Positions 1-11,400 of a DNA stretch of 64,000 nt are shown one piece after another. A program made the position numbers and the translations under genes. The stretch's first letter is position 1; every line of letters starts with the position of its first letter. The notes under the pieces were generated by a model. It did no database searches. It was not told the origin of the DNA and saw only the letters and a list, made by a program, of their open reading frames with translations. Where the stretch lies: contig RPFO01001464.1 in assembly GCA_009746045.1 (NCBI GenBank), positions 202,185 to 266,184 on the forward strand, in the 5' to 3' direction. Origin of the DNA: Mesostigma viride. Taxonomy: Eukaryota > Streptophyta > Mesostigmatophyceae > Mesostigmatales > Mesostigmataceae.

Positions 1-780
1 CAACACAATTGCTGTGGGGTGTGAGTGCTGACTAGGTCAGATTTCTATCCATTTGAAGCTTGAGGGCACAAGCCTTGTCTACACTTACTTAATGTGTGCT
101 CCAATAACTGGCCAAACCAGCCAGCTGTGTACACCTTATTTCATGTGCAATCTAACACCTGGCCAGAACAGCCAGCTGTAACCAACCTGGCTCAACCAGC
201 CATGTCTCTTTTGTACCCCTAATCAACTTAAAAACAATAACAATAATGTTGGGGGTGCAGACCTGCATTAAGAAATAAATAATAAAACAATATTGGAGTT
301 AGTCTCCATGCTTTGCTGTAGACTAAGTCTCAAAGGCATTGTGAATACAACGTATGAATAAGCCTTGTAAACCTACGTTGGTATGTGAATATAAATACCA
401 CGTGGGCTATACAGATAGGAATGCTAGTCGAGTCGCATACGTTTCCCTAGATAGGTACTTTGGGTACTGGGGTACGAGACAGATCTATGTCAGTACCCAG
501 TATACGTAGTGTCCTGTCATTGGACGGTACTAGAGTATCCTAGATAGGGACCGTACTGCAGCGTGCATTGATCTGTGATCACACGATGCAGTGACTAGAC
601 TGCGACCTGTCATCGTGCGGCCTCGGGCCAACGGTCTGCACCCAACGGTCACTGGCGGCGCAGCCAGTGAGAGGAACGTTGATAAAGGGTAAACCTATTT
701 TCTAATGAACGAAGCAATTCATTGCTCTCTGCACTCTGTGTTCTCAAGCATTGTACCAAGTCGGTCGGTCGTATTCTAAC
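1..780. other. Non-coding stretch, no gene seen
   Basis: No convincing open frame. Three imperfect copies of a short motif like CTGGCCAAACCAGCCAGC lie at about 110-205. The rest is unique AT-leaning sequence that could be the edge of an unrecognised element. No RNA gene is visible. Confidence 0.5.
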
Positions 781-1105
781 TGGTGGGTGGGTGGGTGGGT
801 GGGTGGGTGGGTGGGTGGGTGGGTGGGTGGGTGGGTGGGTGGGTGGGTGGGTGGGTGGGTGGGTGGGTGGGTGGGTGGGTGGGTGGGTGGGTGGGTGGGT
901 GGGTGGGTGGTGGGTGGGTGGGTGGGTGGGTGGGTGGGTGGGTGGGTGGGTGGGTGGGTGGGTGGGTGGGTGGGTGGGTGGGTGGGTGGGTGGGTGGGTG
1001 GGTGGGTGCATGGGTGGGTGGGTGGACCGTGGGTGGGTGGACCGTGGGTGGGTGGACCGTGGGTGGGTGGGTGGACCATGGGTGGGTGGGACCGGTGGGT
1101 GGGTG

Positions 1106-1107
<2 letters not shown>
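781..1107. repeat. (GGGT)n microsatellite, about 0.3 kb
   Basis: Nearly perfect GGGT/GGTG tetranucleotide tandem array, interrupted around 1010-1100 by short GGACCGTGG-type units. The G-rich strand has runs of three G every four bases, so it can form G-quadruplexes. The long Gly-Trp-Val or Pro-Thr-His open frames across it are products of the repeat, not genes. Confidence 0.97.
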
Positions 1108-1162
<55 letters not shown>

Positions 1163-1185
1163 GGTGGCTGGGTGGGTGGGTACGT

Positions 1186-1250
<65 letters not shown>
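1108..1250. repeat. Two (GT)n tracts separated by GGGT units
   Basis: Pure GT dinucleotide runs at about 1110-1155 and 1189-1248, separated by a short GGGT-rich stretch. Alternating purine-pyrimidine sequence of this kind can adopt Z-DNA. Confidence 0.97.
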
Positions 1251-1256
<6 letters not shown>

Positions 1257-1339
1257 GGTGGATGGGTGGGGGGTGCATGCGTGGGGGGTGCATGCATGAG
1301 CGGCTGGCTGTCTTGGCAGGCGGGGCTGGATGGCTAGCA

Positions 1340-1550
1340 CTGAGGCAGGCGGGCGGGTGGGCGGGCGGGTGGGTGGGTGTTGGGGTGGGGTGGGGGGTGG
1401 GGGGTGATTGGGGGAGGGGGGGGTGGGGGACTGGGGGGGGGGGGGGGAGGGGGGCGGGGGAGGGGCGGCATGGGGGTTGGGGTGGGTGGGTGGGTGGGTG
1501 GGCGTGGCGTGGTCGGTGGGGGTGGCGAGGGAGGTGAGGGTGGTGGTGGT
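1340..1550. repeat. G-rich degenerate tract
   Basis: Strongly strand-asymmetric G runs with degenerate GGGT units, including an almost pure G run at about 1431-1452. It continues the simple-repeat block and codes for nothing recognisable. Confidence 0.85.
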
Positions 1551-1927
1551 GTACATGTGCCTCGGCACTTAGGTTTCCACGGCTCGGGTCTTGGTGGCAG
1601 ACCCGTTGCAGATGGCAGTGGTCGGTCCGCCGGTTTGCCTGCCGAGCTCATCCCGGCGTCTGCATAATAATCTGCGGGGTGGGGGGTTGGGGGTGGGGGC
1701 TGGCAGCCGGTCATGGGGTGCGAAAGTCCTGTGGAGTGGCGTGCAGCCTGTGGGCGTCGGTGGTGGGGCCGCATGGGTGGCGCGATGGACATAGGGGTAC
1801 TGGACGCGTGGGTAGCCTACACCGTGTAACCCGGTGAGACCGTTTGTGGGAGGTGAACTGAACTGGTTGGGGAGGCGCTGGTGCGGGGTCAGCTTGTGCG
1901 GGTCGGTGGTGGTCGTATTGGTGGTGT

Positions 1928-1946
1928 GGGGGGGGGGGGGGGGGGG
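1928..1946. repeat. Poly-G run (19 G)
   Basis: Uninterrupted G homopolymer directly upstream of a dispersed repeat that contains TTTAAGATC motifs. Run length should be treated as uncertain in any assembly. Confidence 0.9.
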
Positions 1947-1984
1947 TGTACCTTGACATTACAACAATTCTTTGCCAGACACTA

Positions 1985-2090
1985 CAACCCCAGTCTCATA
2001 TTTAAGATTCTCAGGTTTAAGATCACGAGACCCTGGATTTTGAAATTTCAGGTTTAAGACCGCAGGGCTGGTTTTGGGCAAAACGATCTT
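1985..2090. repeat. Dispersed repeat with AGGTTTAAGATC motifs, copy 1
   Basis: Contains two AGGTTTAAGA motifs, CCCTGGATTTTG and CGCAGGGCTGGTTTTG. The same set of motifs recurs at about 40328-40410, so this is a dispersed family and not unique DNA. No coding potential is seen. The stretch 2091-2970 that follows shows no gene. Confidence 0.6.
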
Positions 2091-2971
2091 AAAGTTGGTA
2101 CAAAAAGCTGCCAAGTTCCGGCCAGTGCCAAGTGTATCAACAGCTCTCCTCAAGCCCGATCCAGCTGCATGCAGCATCAAAGTCGCCGAAAGTCCATTAT
2201 TTAAGGCTAGATATTTTGGTCAAGGCGGCGGTGAGGTATACGCCGGGTGTCAGTAGCCACATACTGATAGTGCCTGCGTTTTTTACCAAAACTCTATTCG
2301 GTTCGAATTCCCTTCCATGATGCTGACTATACTCGTTAATTAAGCAACTTGTTAACCATCCCCAATTATACTGTGCTGCCCTGCTTGCATAACTCGTTCC
2401 GTCAGTGAAGCCTCCGATTGCAGGCTTCAATTTGCATTACTTCCGTGGCGGTGTTGCTATTAATTTCAAAAACTTCCACTCATCTGCAAGGGGGCCGGGT
2501 ACTCAAAACAAAAATAAAAGACACCATGCTGAAATTTTCCAAAAGTTGGCCCTTGGACCCTACCTACCTAGCATGTAGGCGCTTTACCTACAATACTGTA
2601 GCAAAACCCTGAGGTCCCAAGCGTTATAGGGGTCGACCTAGGGAGCAAAATGATCAGCTCCGCGAGCTCTACCGTTTGAGCATATTGGTGTATGGGGAAA
2701 TTCCGGTTTTTAAAAATGGGTCATTGGCCGGCGCGACGCGATACTGGCACGGCACGGCGCTGGATAGCCGAAGCCTTGTAGTGGTGGCAGACGGCAGCAT
2801 ACTTCCGTGCCTAGGGGCAGCACCATCTTGCGGGCAACCCCCCCCCCTCTATGGTACCTGCCAAAATTTTGACTGCAGATTTGGGTTCAGCTCGCCAAGT
2901 GCTATCAGTTTGTCCGTCAAACCGTTTCCAAAATCCGACCATACAGGGAGCTAGCAGAAATCCGTGTCCCC

Positions 2972-4088
2972 TACTAGTAACTACGATTTACGAAGCCCGA
3001 AAACTTTGGCCGCGGCCGTAGGCCGAAGGTGGGGCCGTCCCCCGCGCCCCCTAGCGCGGGAGCGGACGACGTCCAGGACCGTTGCGAGATGGCCAATCGG
3101 CGTAGTACAAAGAAATCCCCAAACGTTGGAGATCGAGTGTCGTGTTTTCCTGAACGGGTGCTGAAATGCTGAACACGTTCAGACTTTTGCGGGCAGGTGG
3201 GGCGTCTCGCCAATCCGCGCGGCCTCATGCAGGACGGTACGGCGCGTTGACTTTTTTAATCGTCAAACAAAAAGTCGCGAACCGATCTCTCCCAAACATC
3301 CCAGGCCTTTGTAGAATTTTAGTAGAGGATACGAGCTGGCGCACAAGAACGCCTACTCAATGGTCGAATAGTTTAAATAAGGATTCGTTAAATTTCAGCA
3401 CGGTGGAACGACGGTATGTTCAGCTCGAAAAATATAGAATGTGATTTTCTGAACGTTTGTATCCAATTTTCAGGACAGGTGCAATGTTCAGAGCCTAACA
3501 GGCGTTCAGTCAGGGTGGGGTGAAATAGTTCAGGCCGAAATTTGGCACATTTTCAATGGAAATACGAACGTAACGAAATTTCCAAGTATCTTCCACCGAA
3601 ATATCTCTAAAGGATATCGCATGGTATGCTGAAATTAATTGTGGTTCAGTCCGAGCGGAGAAATTTGTCAGAATTTCACTGGCGATACGAACGTAACGAA
3701 ATTTCCAAGTATCTGACGCCGAAATATCATTGTTGTATCGAATGGTATGCTGAAATTTATAGTGGTTCAGTCCGAGCTGACAAATTTGTCAGAAATTTCA
3801 TTTTCGATACGAACGTGACGAAATTTCCAAGTATCTCACGCTCGGAGAGCTTCCACGGTGTTCACGGGGAAGGGTCCGTTGCGCGTGGCGCACGGCGGCG
3901 GTTCGTCCCGGTCGGAATCGTCCGCTCGCGCGTCCTCCGTGGAAGGGTCTTGGCGCGTCGCGCGGGCCGGTGCGGTTGGCGCCCAGAAGGTCGACTATCG
4001 GCCTCTGGGCCGCTAGCGGTGAGTCACGTCCTCTCAAGTCGGGGAGGGGGGGCGATAGCCCCCCCTCCCCCACTTTTTTCTTGTCCCC
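2972..4088. repeat. Tandem repeat monomer 1 (~1.1 kb)
   Basis: Begins TACTAGTAACTACGATTTACG and ends in a G/C-palindromic stretch followed by TTTTTTCTTGTCCCC. Monomer 2 starts immediately after with the same first bases. Internally it holds about three ~118-bp subrepeats (roughly 3550-3840) with the core AACGAAATTTCCAAGTATCT, and a hairpin made of GGGGAGGGGGGG and its complement at about 4040-4075. Frames crossing it differ between monomers and do not look coding. Confidence 0.88.
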
Positions 4089-5073
4089 TACTAGTAACTA
4101 CGATTTACGAAGCCCGAAAACTTTGGCCGCGGCCGTAGGCCAAAGGTGGGGCCGTCCCCCGCGCCCCCTAGCGCGGGAGCGGACGACATCCAGGACCGTT
4201 GCGAGATGGCCAATCGGCGTAGTACAAAGAAATCCCCAAACGTTGGAGATCGAGTGTCGTGTTTTCCTGAACGGGTGCTGAAACGCTGAACACGTTCAGA
4301 CTTTTGCGGGCAGGTGGGGCGTCTCGCCAATCCGCGCGGCCTCAGGACGGTACGGCGCGTTGACTTTTTTAATCGTCAAACAAAAAGTCGCGAACTGATA
4401 TCTGTACCAAAACTTTCCAAGGCACAGGACGTGGGATATGTGAAATTTGATAAGCAAGCGACACGAAATGACAGTTATGTGCTGAACGGAAACGTTCACA
4501 CCTGAACAGGGAAAATAGAATCAAACGAGACGGACTTTTCCGTTACGAACGAAAACGTTCATAGCGTTGCTGAACGGAAACGCAAAATTATATTTAGTAT
4601 ATCGAATGGAATGCGGAAATTGATTGTGGTTCAGTCCGAGCGGAGAAATTTGTCAGATTTTCACTGGAGATACAACCGTAACGAAATTTCCAAGTATCTG
4701 ACGCCGAAATATCTCTAAAGTATGTCGAATGGTATGCTGAAATTCATTGTGGTTCAGTCCGAGCTGAAAATTTGTCAGAATTTCATTTTCGATACGAACG
4801 TGACGAAATTTCCAAGTATCTCACGCTCGGAGAGCTTCCACGGTGTTCACGGGGAAGGGTCCGTTGCGCGTGGCGCACGGCGGCGGTTCGTCCCGGTCGG
4901 AATCGTCCGCTCGCGCGTCCTCCGTGGAAGGGTCTTGGCGCGTCGCGCGGGCCGGTGCGGTTGGCGCCCAGAAGGCCGACTATCGGCCTCTGGGCCGCTA
5001 GCGGCGAGTCACGTCCTCTCAAGTCGGGGAGGGGGGGCGATAGCCCCCCCTCCCCCACTTTTTTCTTGTCCCC
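4089..5073. repeat. Tandem repeat monomer 2 (~1.0 kb), interrupted at its 3' end
   Basis: Same start and same terminal hairpin block as monomer 1. The centre (about 4396-4600) is replaced by a different sequence containing two GAACGGAAACG motifs, and there are fewer ~118-bp subrepeats. After TTCTTGTCCCC at 5073 the expected next monomer does not follow: a TA and the end of a transposable element do. The next monomer resumes at 18340. Confidence 0.88.
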
Positions 5074-5475
5074 TAAGGTAATCCACCCGGCTGAGGGCCA
5101 CCTTAATTGCAAAACTCCTGGCATTCGCAGGGCTGGGCAGATTGTCATTCTGAGCACGGATTTGGAATCAGCGACATCGACTTCGCATGGTAAAATTCTT
5201 GTTGGGACCGTTTTGGCACGTTTTGGGGTGGGGGGTGGGGGGGGGGGGGCGGGGAGGCAAAGTCGGGTTAAGGGCCACCCCTGTTTTTTAGCAGGAAAAA
5301 GCAGGGGAAAGCGGGGAAAGGCATTGGTTACATGGCTAGCGGTTTATTAAATTATTCTGCTCAGCATGCAGCGCCTAACACATGGTGGGCTTCCAGTTTG
5401 CTAGCTGCTTCCATTGACGGCTGAGAACCCTGAACTGAAGACGCAGAATAGCTGAGTGACAGACTTCGCGAGGGG

Positions 5476-5763
5476 ATGGCAGAAGACACGTCCGGGCATC
5501 CAGCATTCTCCCAGAGGATGCTGGATGCTGGCTTAGTTGACTATAGGCACTTTAAAGCCCTCGTCATCGTCACAATGAAAGACGCCGAGGGCAACGCTCC
5601 CAAGGCAACCGACTGTAGAATTGTATCACCGGCGGGTTCCTTCTCGAGGTTGTTCCAGAGGAGAAATTGCGGGAATGCAGCTGGAACGACTATCAAAAAC
5701 TGTTTAAGAAAGAGCACGCTACCATCGATGCTTGGAAGCAGCTGCGACAGCTGGCCACCTGAA
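5476..5763 (+). pseudogene. Short protein of the TIR element, frameshifted (copy 1)
   Basis: The frame opens at ATG 5476 and reads as a plausible protein for about 50 residues (MAEDTSGHPAFSQRML start, then VDYRHFKALVIVTMKDAEGN). Near 5620-5635 good coding sequence moves to another frame: FLLEVVPEEKLRECSWNDY, ending in KQLRQLAT and a stop at about 5761. An AATAAA follows at about 5780. The inverted copy at 22932-23206 carries the same shift, so the lesion, or an unrecognised splice, predates duplication of the element. Joined, it would be about 95 residues. I do not recognise the family. Confidence 0.45.
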
Positions 5764-5995
5764 TTGTGTTCAAGTTTTCAATAAAGTCTTTGCATGGTTG
5801 TGTGATTGATGAGCCGTGATTTGCCATGAAGTAGTCTAACTTATTATGGCACATCAAGCGACCACATAGGGCCACCTGAATCGTATTCAAGTTTTCAATA
5901 AAGTCTTGGCATGGTTGTGTGATTGATGAGCCGTGATTTGCCGTGAACTAGTCTAACTTATTATGGCACATCAAGCGACCACATAGGGCCACCCT
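5764..5995. repeat. Tandem ~115-bp duplication after the small ORF
   Basis: The segment from AATTGTGTTCAAGTTTTCAATAAAG to CACATAGGGCCACC is present twice in a row (about 5762-5874 and 5876-5990). It is also present twice in the inverted copy (about 22700-22940). Each unit carries an AATAAA, so this may be the duplicated 3' end of the preceding gene. Confidence 0.8.
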
Positions 5996-6134
5996 GAATT
6001 GTGCCAAGGTGTGTGGGTGTGTCAAAAGTGTTCGATTGTTGTGTTACTTGCCATATCAAGCAACAACATGGAATCATAGATCCATTAAGACATATGAAGT
6101 GAGATCGACAACTATTCTATTGTAGTTGTGAAAC

Positions 6135-6587
6135 TCGGATTTCTCTGAAAATAGTTTCTTATAATGGGCGAGAACGAACGCCGCAATCGAAGTGTTCCTG
6201 ACGGCGGCAAAGATTATGTGGCACGCTCTTGGGGTTCCAGTTTCGCTGGCATGGCCGGCGACTAGGGCCGTTTTTAGCGGATGATAATCAGTTTGGATTT
6301 TGTAACTGGGTGATTAGTTACGGGCAGTTTTTGTTGTTGTTCAGGCGGTTAAAAAGGTCGTATTTGTAAGGCCTTTTAATTTTGTATGCTGGCCTGAAAC
6401 TGCCTTTGATTGGCGACTAGTGTAGTTAAAAGTTCTGACTCGAATCATTTTGCTGACATTTCGTAGTTGCCGGTCTGACATTAGTTGTGTCAGTAAGGCT
6501 GGGATTTTTTTTAGGGGCGTTGCCATGTAGCGTGCTGTGTCGTCTTTTTAGGGACCTTGCGAGGAAGGGGAAGGTCTTTTTTCTTGC
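6135..6587. repeat. ~450-bp direct repeat, left copy
   Basis: Almost identical to 15699-16150, differing by only a few bases. Similarity stops after GTCTTTTTTCTTGC. Possible LTR of the disrupted element. Confidence 0.85.
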
Positions 6588-6933
6588 ATGACGCTGGGCA
6601 CGCGTTGGCCGAGGCTATGGTGATGCAAGGAATGCCGACGCCTCCCCGGCCTTGTGCCCGCTCGGGCGCAGGGCTTAATTAAATTAACAGATGGGCGGCA
6701 GCCCCTGAGCTTCCGGTTTCACGGAAGTCACAGCGGCTGCCAAGTGTCCGGACTGATTCTCACTTTGGTACTGGGTCCGGATGGTTGGGAATCTGCGCAG
6801 GAGGTTGGGCTGCGCTAGTGCAATATTCAGATCGAATATGAAGGGGAAGATCTGCTTGTCGAAACGGAAGGGCTGGCCTGCGTGGCAGCCTTGTACCTGA
6901 GGATGCTTGCGCTTCGGGTTAAGGTTCTGTGAC
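6588..6933 (-). pseudogene. Coding-like remnant left of copia-1
   Basis: The minus strand reads a short plausible C terminus (PKRKHPQVQGCHAGQPFRFD ... HLAAAVTSVKPEAQG) ending at 6684. The RKHPQV motif recurs in the flank on the other side of copia-1 (about 15060-15085). This is probably the interior of the older element that copia-1 interrupted. The family is not recognised. Confidence 0.3.
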
Positions 6934-6938
6934 GTTGG

Positions 6939-7636
6939 AGTTAACGTTCCTAGCAAACGCAATGTGAAGGATATGGTTGCAATGCAGCAATGTGTGAATA
7001 TGGTTGGAAACGGAGCTTTGTTAAAATCGGACAATGTTACAGCGCTCACACACTTGAGGCTTGTACACGCGCTTGCCAAGTCAAGGCACAACACGTGAGG
7101 CGGGCTCGCAAGAGATCTGCCCAAATGGCATTGGCCTATTGTTTATATACTTGTGCACTGTGCTTGCTAGTCCTGAGCAACCTAAGAGGTAGGCTCAGTA
7201 ATAACACTCCCGGTACAGTATTCACTACCTGTACAGCGCCCAGTTCCTATACAGTAGGTCTGCCATACAGGCACAGTGACCACAGAGCGCAGTCCACAGT
7301 GACTATTGCATCTGCACCTAGAAGTCCAGGACTAAGCCTGCGGTACCAACAGACCACAGGTTAAGGTTCCTATTTCCTGCGTACGACGTATTAATCCAAT
7401 ACCGTCGTAGGTACAGCACCTAATTCCTGTCAGCCCAGGAATTACTGTCGACCCCATATGTCGTCGGCAAATATTCACGTCCGACTTAGAAGAACAGCCG
7501 GCTCGCGCTCGCGCGCGACCGGGAAGTCGGAACGCCATAACTTTCTTGATACTTGTCGGAATGAACTCGTTCCGGTGCCGCTGGAATCGCAGAGATATGC
7601 CGAATCAGGATCACGCCAATGCGCTTGGCGTTAACT
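6939..7636 (-). repeat. Copia-1 3' LTR
   Basis: 698 bp, AGTTAACG...CGTTAACT with perfect 8-bp inverted ends in place of the usual TG...CA. It includes a TATA-like TTTATATA near 7142 and several copies of short CTGTACAG/CTATACAG words. Confidence 0.93.
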
Positions 7637-7655
7637 CCAATCCTTTCTTTTCTTG
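7637..7655 (-). other. Polypurine tract of copia-1
   Basis: On the minus strand the bases just before the 3' LTR are almost all purine (AAGAAAAGAAAGGATTGG). This is the expected plus-strand DNA primer site and confirms the orientation. Confidence 0.75.
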
Positions 7656-7704
7656 AGCTGTAGCAGCTCACACAAGTCTACATACAAACACACACAATGG
7701 GTAC

Positions 7705-7824
7705 TGGACATCCTCCCCGACTACAAGTCACAACCCACTGGGCATGACAGTCAGCTTGGATTCCTGGACATCCTCCCCGACTACAAGTCACAACCCACTG
7801 GGCATGACAGTCAGCTTGGATTCC
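7705..7824. repeat. Two tandem 60-bp units in the copia-1 3' UTR
   Basis: The unit starting TGGACATCCTCCCCGACTAC occurs at 7705 and again at 7765 with no visible difference. It lies between pol and the polypurine tract. The remaining 3' UTR (7825-8443) has no visible gene. Confidence 0.9.
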
Positions 7825-8443
7825 TTATTATATGTACATAGCACCCATACTGGCTCAGGAGCACAAACAAATTACAATGAGTCCCTATCCCTTCACGGGA
7901 GGCTCGTTGTGTTACCCATGTACAAGAGGTTGGCCAACTGTGGCAGCCCATAGGTGTTCAGCTAAGAACTTGAGAAGTATGTACAACCTTCAGGACCTTA
8001 GGCGAAACCCCACAGATCACCCACAACAGCTCATCAGAAAACATTGCTGACCCCCAGACGGGAGTCGGCGCCGGTCTGCTGCCCCTTATCGAACCAGACA
8101 CAACATCTACGCGAAGCACATGCAAAACACAAGCTCCTATACTCGTTCCAACCGTGGAAAATCAGGGGACCTGTCGCCACCTCACCAGCATGGTGGATGG
8201 GTCAGCCAGTCCGTGAAACTCCGCCTTAAGACGGCACCAGGGAATCGAACCCCGCCCACAAACCACAGATCTGGGGAAACCTCAGACTGAGATGAAAACC
8301 CCAGATAGACATCTCTCCATCAGAGACAATGTCAGACATTCCCACACCAGAGACATGTCTCACCCCTCAAGGTGTGCTCAGGATTATGTACAATCAAGCT
8401 CCCAGCCTGATATCCAGAGACTTAAGCACCCAGCTCTCAGCTT

Positions 8444-11400
8444 TTAGACAGATAGACCGACTTGACAGTCAGCATTCATGAGCTTCCTCAGTACATTGTA
8501 CTGGGCTGGGGCCTTGTGTGGCAGCTTTGTCAATGCATCAGCAGGGTTCTCCTCGCCAGGGATATGCTTCAAGTCAACCAAACTGGCCAACTCCTTCAGC
8601 AACAAATAATCCAGGTCCCGGCTTCTGGCCAGCTGCTTGTGAACAAACTGGACCATACCCATGCTGTCTGTTAGCAACAACGTCTCCATCTGCAAGGTCC
8701 AAGGGGTAACTGAAGCCAGCTCCAGCATTAACTCCTTTATGTACAGGCTGGACTGGATCCCCTCGCATATGGCCCTGCATTCTGCCACATCTGAACTGAT
8801 ACAGACCCTCTTCTGCAGTCTGCTGTACCAGCTGAACAAACTTGCCCTGCTCTGATAAAAAGCAAACAGAGCAGCAGATCTCCCCCTGACCTTGGTAACC
8901 TGGCGAGCATCCATGGAACTGTCAACAAAGATCTCCAAGGTGATAGGCTGGGCAAAGTCAATCCCAGACAAAATCAGATCAGGGGTACTCTCCACCAACC
9001 GGGCTATGACTCGAGGCTTCTCATCCTCAAGCACCTCATCAGGCATTCTGCTATGGACCATCAAAGACGGACCACAGATGCTGGCAAACCAGGCCCACAT
9101 GCCTCTCAACTCAGGTCCTGCAGCCTGGGTGATCTTCTCTGGCAAGGCCTTCACAATGGTCTGTTTATAATCTCCTCCAGCCTGAAGCCTGATACTCCAC
9201 TCCCCGTCCCTCCTGAACAGGGTAGCCTGCATTCCACAGAACACTACAGGCTTGTTGGGCTCCTGCCACAGCTCCTTGCCCAGTGAAAACTTGCCACTGA
9301 TGACAGGAATAAACTTCTTCAGCCAGGTCGTGGGGGCTAGCAAATGCAGATCATCTCCATGCAAACTAGCATACACTGGCAGACCCTCCCATTGGGCCAG
9401 CAGCAAACAGGGATCAACTGAAGACACTCTCAAGCCACACTCACTGATCAGAGCTTCCTGCAGCGTGAGTCTCCAGATGATTGGGCTCGACCTGAGTCCT
9501 TCCAGGCCCTTCAGAATAACCAGGAATTGTTGATGCAGCTCCAGCTTCCAGATGGCAGGCACCTCAACACAGTAAGGCTCATCCTGCTTCCACACCCTCC
9601 TGGCCACTTCTGGATCAGATTTTAAAAATGCCCTCTTGAAGTCCAGCAGCACTGATGACATAGCTGCTCCCCTGTTCAGCAACCCCACGTAGAGACATAG
9701 CAAAATTCTCCATGTGTCGTGTAGCATCCCTGGCGTGTATAGCTCCTCTCCTGGCAGACTCCCCGTGCCGTGATACTCATTCAGGACAGGCCTGACATGG
9801 GGCACTGATACCTCATCCACAACCTTCCTCTTCAGCACAAATCTCAAAGCAAGCTTCCTTGATGCTGGGGGACGTCTGTCTGTTGGTGCAGCACACTCAA
9901 ACTGCAACCACTCCTCCAATGCCTTGGAGAAGGCGAGCTTCCAAGCCTCAAACAAAGTAGGCGAGCTCATCTCTTGGACCAGCTGGTCATATGTCAAAGG
10001 AGAGTGTGCAGCAAGGCTCCTGTGAGTTATGCCAATACTGCTGGGGTGCAACACAGCTGGAATCACCAAACTGGCCGCTGGGGGCACCTCCCCTTCATCC
10101 CATTTTACACCCTTGACCGGCTTGGCCCTGCACCTGACTGGAAATGTTGTCCTGAAATTTTCTAGGGGAATCATCCCCCAGCCATCTCTTCTCAGAGCTG
10201 TAGCTCTGATAGAAATCCCAGGATTGCCCAGAAAATTCTGACCCAAAATCACAGGGCCATCATAGTCCTCTAGGACAAGGAAGGTCACATCCACACCCAT
10301 GACAGGGGCAGTAACCTCTCCCAACACCCTTAGATGCGTCCTACCACTGAAATCAGACACCCAGGGGCAACTTGGTTCTCCGACCAGCAGTTCTCCTGTA
10401 TGCTGAGGTCCCATGACAGAAACCTGTGCATTGGTATCTATCTCCATGGCAGCTACCTCAGGTTCATCCAACTGGACAAGCTTGGACACCTTAGGCTCCT
10501 TCTTGGCTCTTTGCAAAGCCTGTACAATATCTGATAGACGCACACCCCTAGGCCTGGTGTCGGGCCGTTCCGGAGGTGCAGCCTGTCCGCCTGCTTGCCC
10601 AACCACCGTATGTGAAGGTACCCCAGGGGCCGGGCCAGGGTCACCCTGAGGGCTCGATACAGCTGTAGCACCCTGATCAGGAAGCTCCACGTCACCCCCG
10701 CCTTGTACACCAGCGGGCACCTGGAAGAGGTCTCCTTGATTACCTCCCCGGGGACGGATCTTTGACCAGGACAGACGGTGCACTGCTTGGGAGCCATCAA
10801 TGGCCACCCAGCACTTATGGCCAGCGGCTTCTACTCGGGTCACCACCCCATCATGCCAGCTGCCACGTTTCCCTGGAAAGCTTGGTTCCTTCCACACAAC
10901 AACCTGTTGTCCAACGTTAGGTTCTAGGACACTCCAGCCCTTGTCTTTCTGCCTCAGCTTGAGGAACTTGGCCTCTAGCTTCTCCTTCCATGCCTGCTCA
11001 GCATCAGCTGGCAGCATCCTGGTATGCAGCATAAGAGGATTGATGGCAATGTCACCAAAGAACATGGGAGTCCTCAGGTTCAGCCTGTCCTCCACAGAAC
11101 GTAGCCATGCAGATGTCACAATGGCAGATGACGTCCTTGGAATCCTCTCCACCAGCAGCACAGTCTTGATCTCTTGGATGGCTCTCTCCACCACCCCTTG
11201 CTGGCCGTGGCTCTCCCTGGGTGTAATCAGCAACTCTGGAAACTCTGGCAGGTTCTCACAGCACTCAAACTGAATGTCACACTGCAACAACTCCAACCCA
11301 GGGTACCTGCTCCTTGTCAACTTCAGAGCAGCAATCAATGTAGGCTTCTCCATGTCAGGCAGGATCTCTAGGGTCTTGTACTTGGTATATCTGTCCACTG

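Noticed and set aside
649-1568. Long Gly-Trp-Val and Pro-Thr-His open frames on both strands
   Set aside because: They follow from (GGGT)n and (GT)n having no stop codons in any frame.
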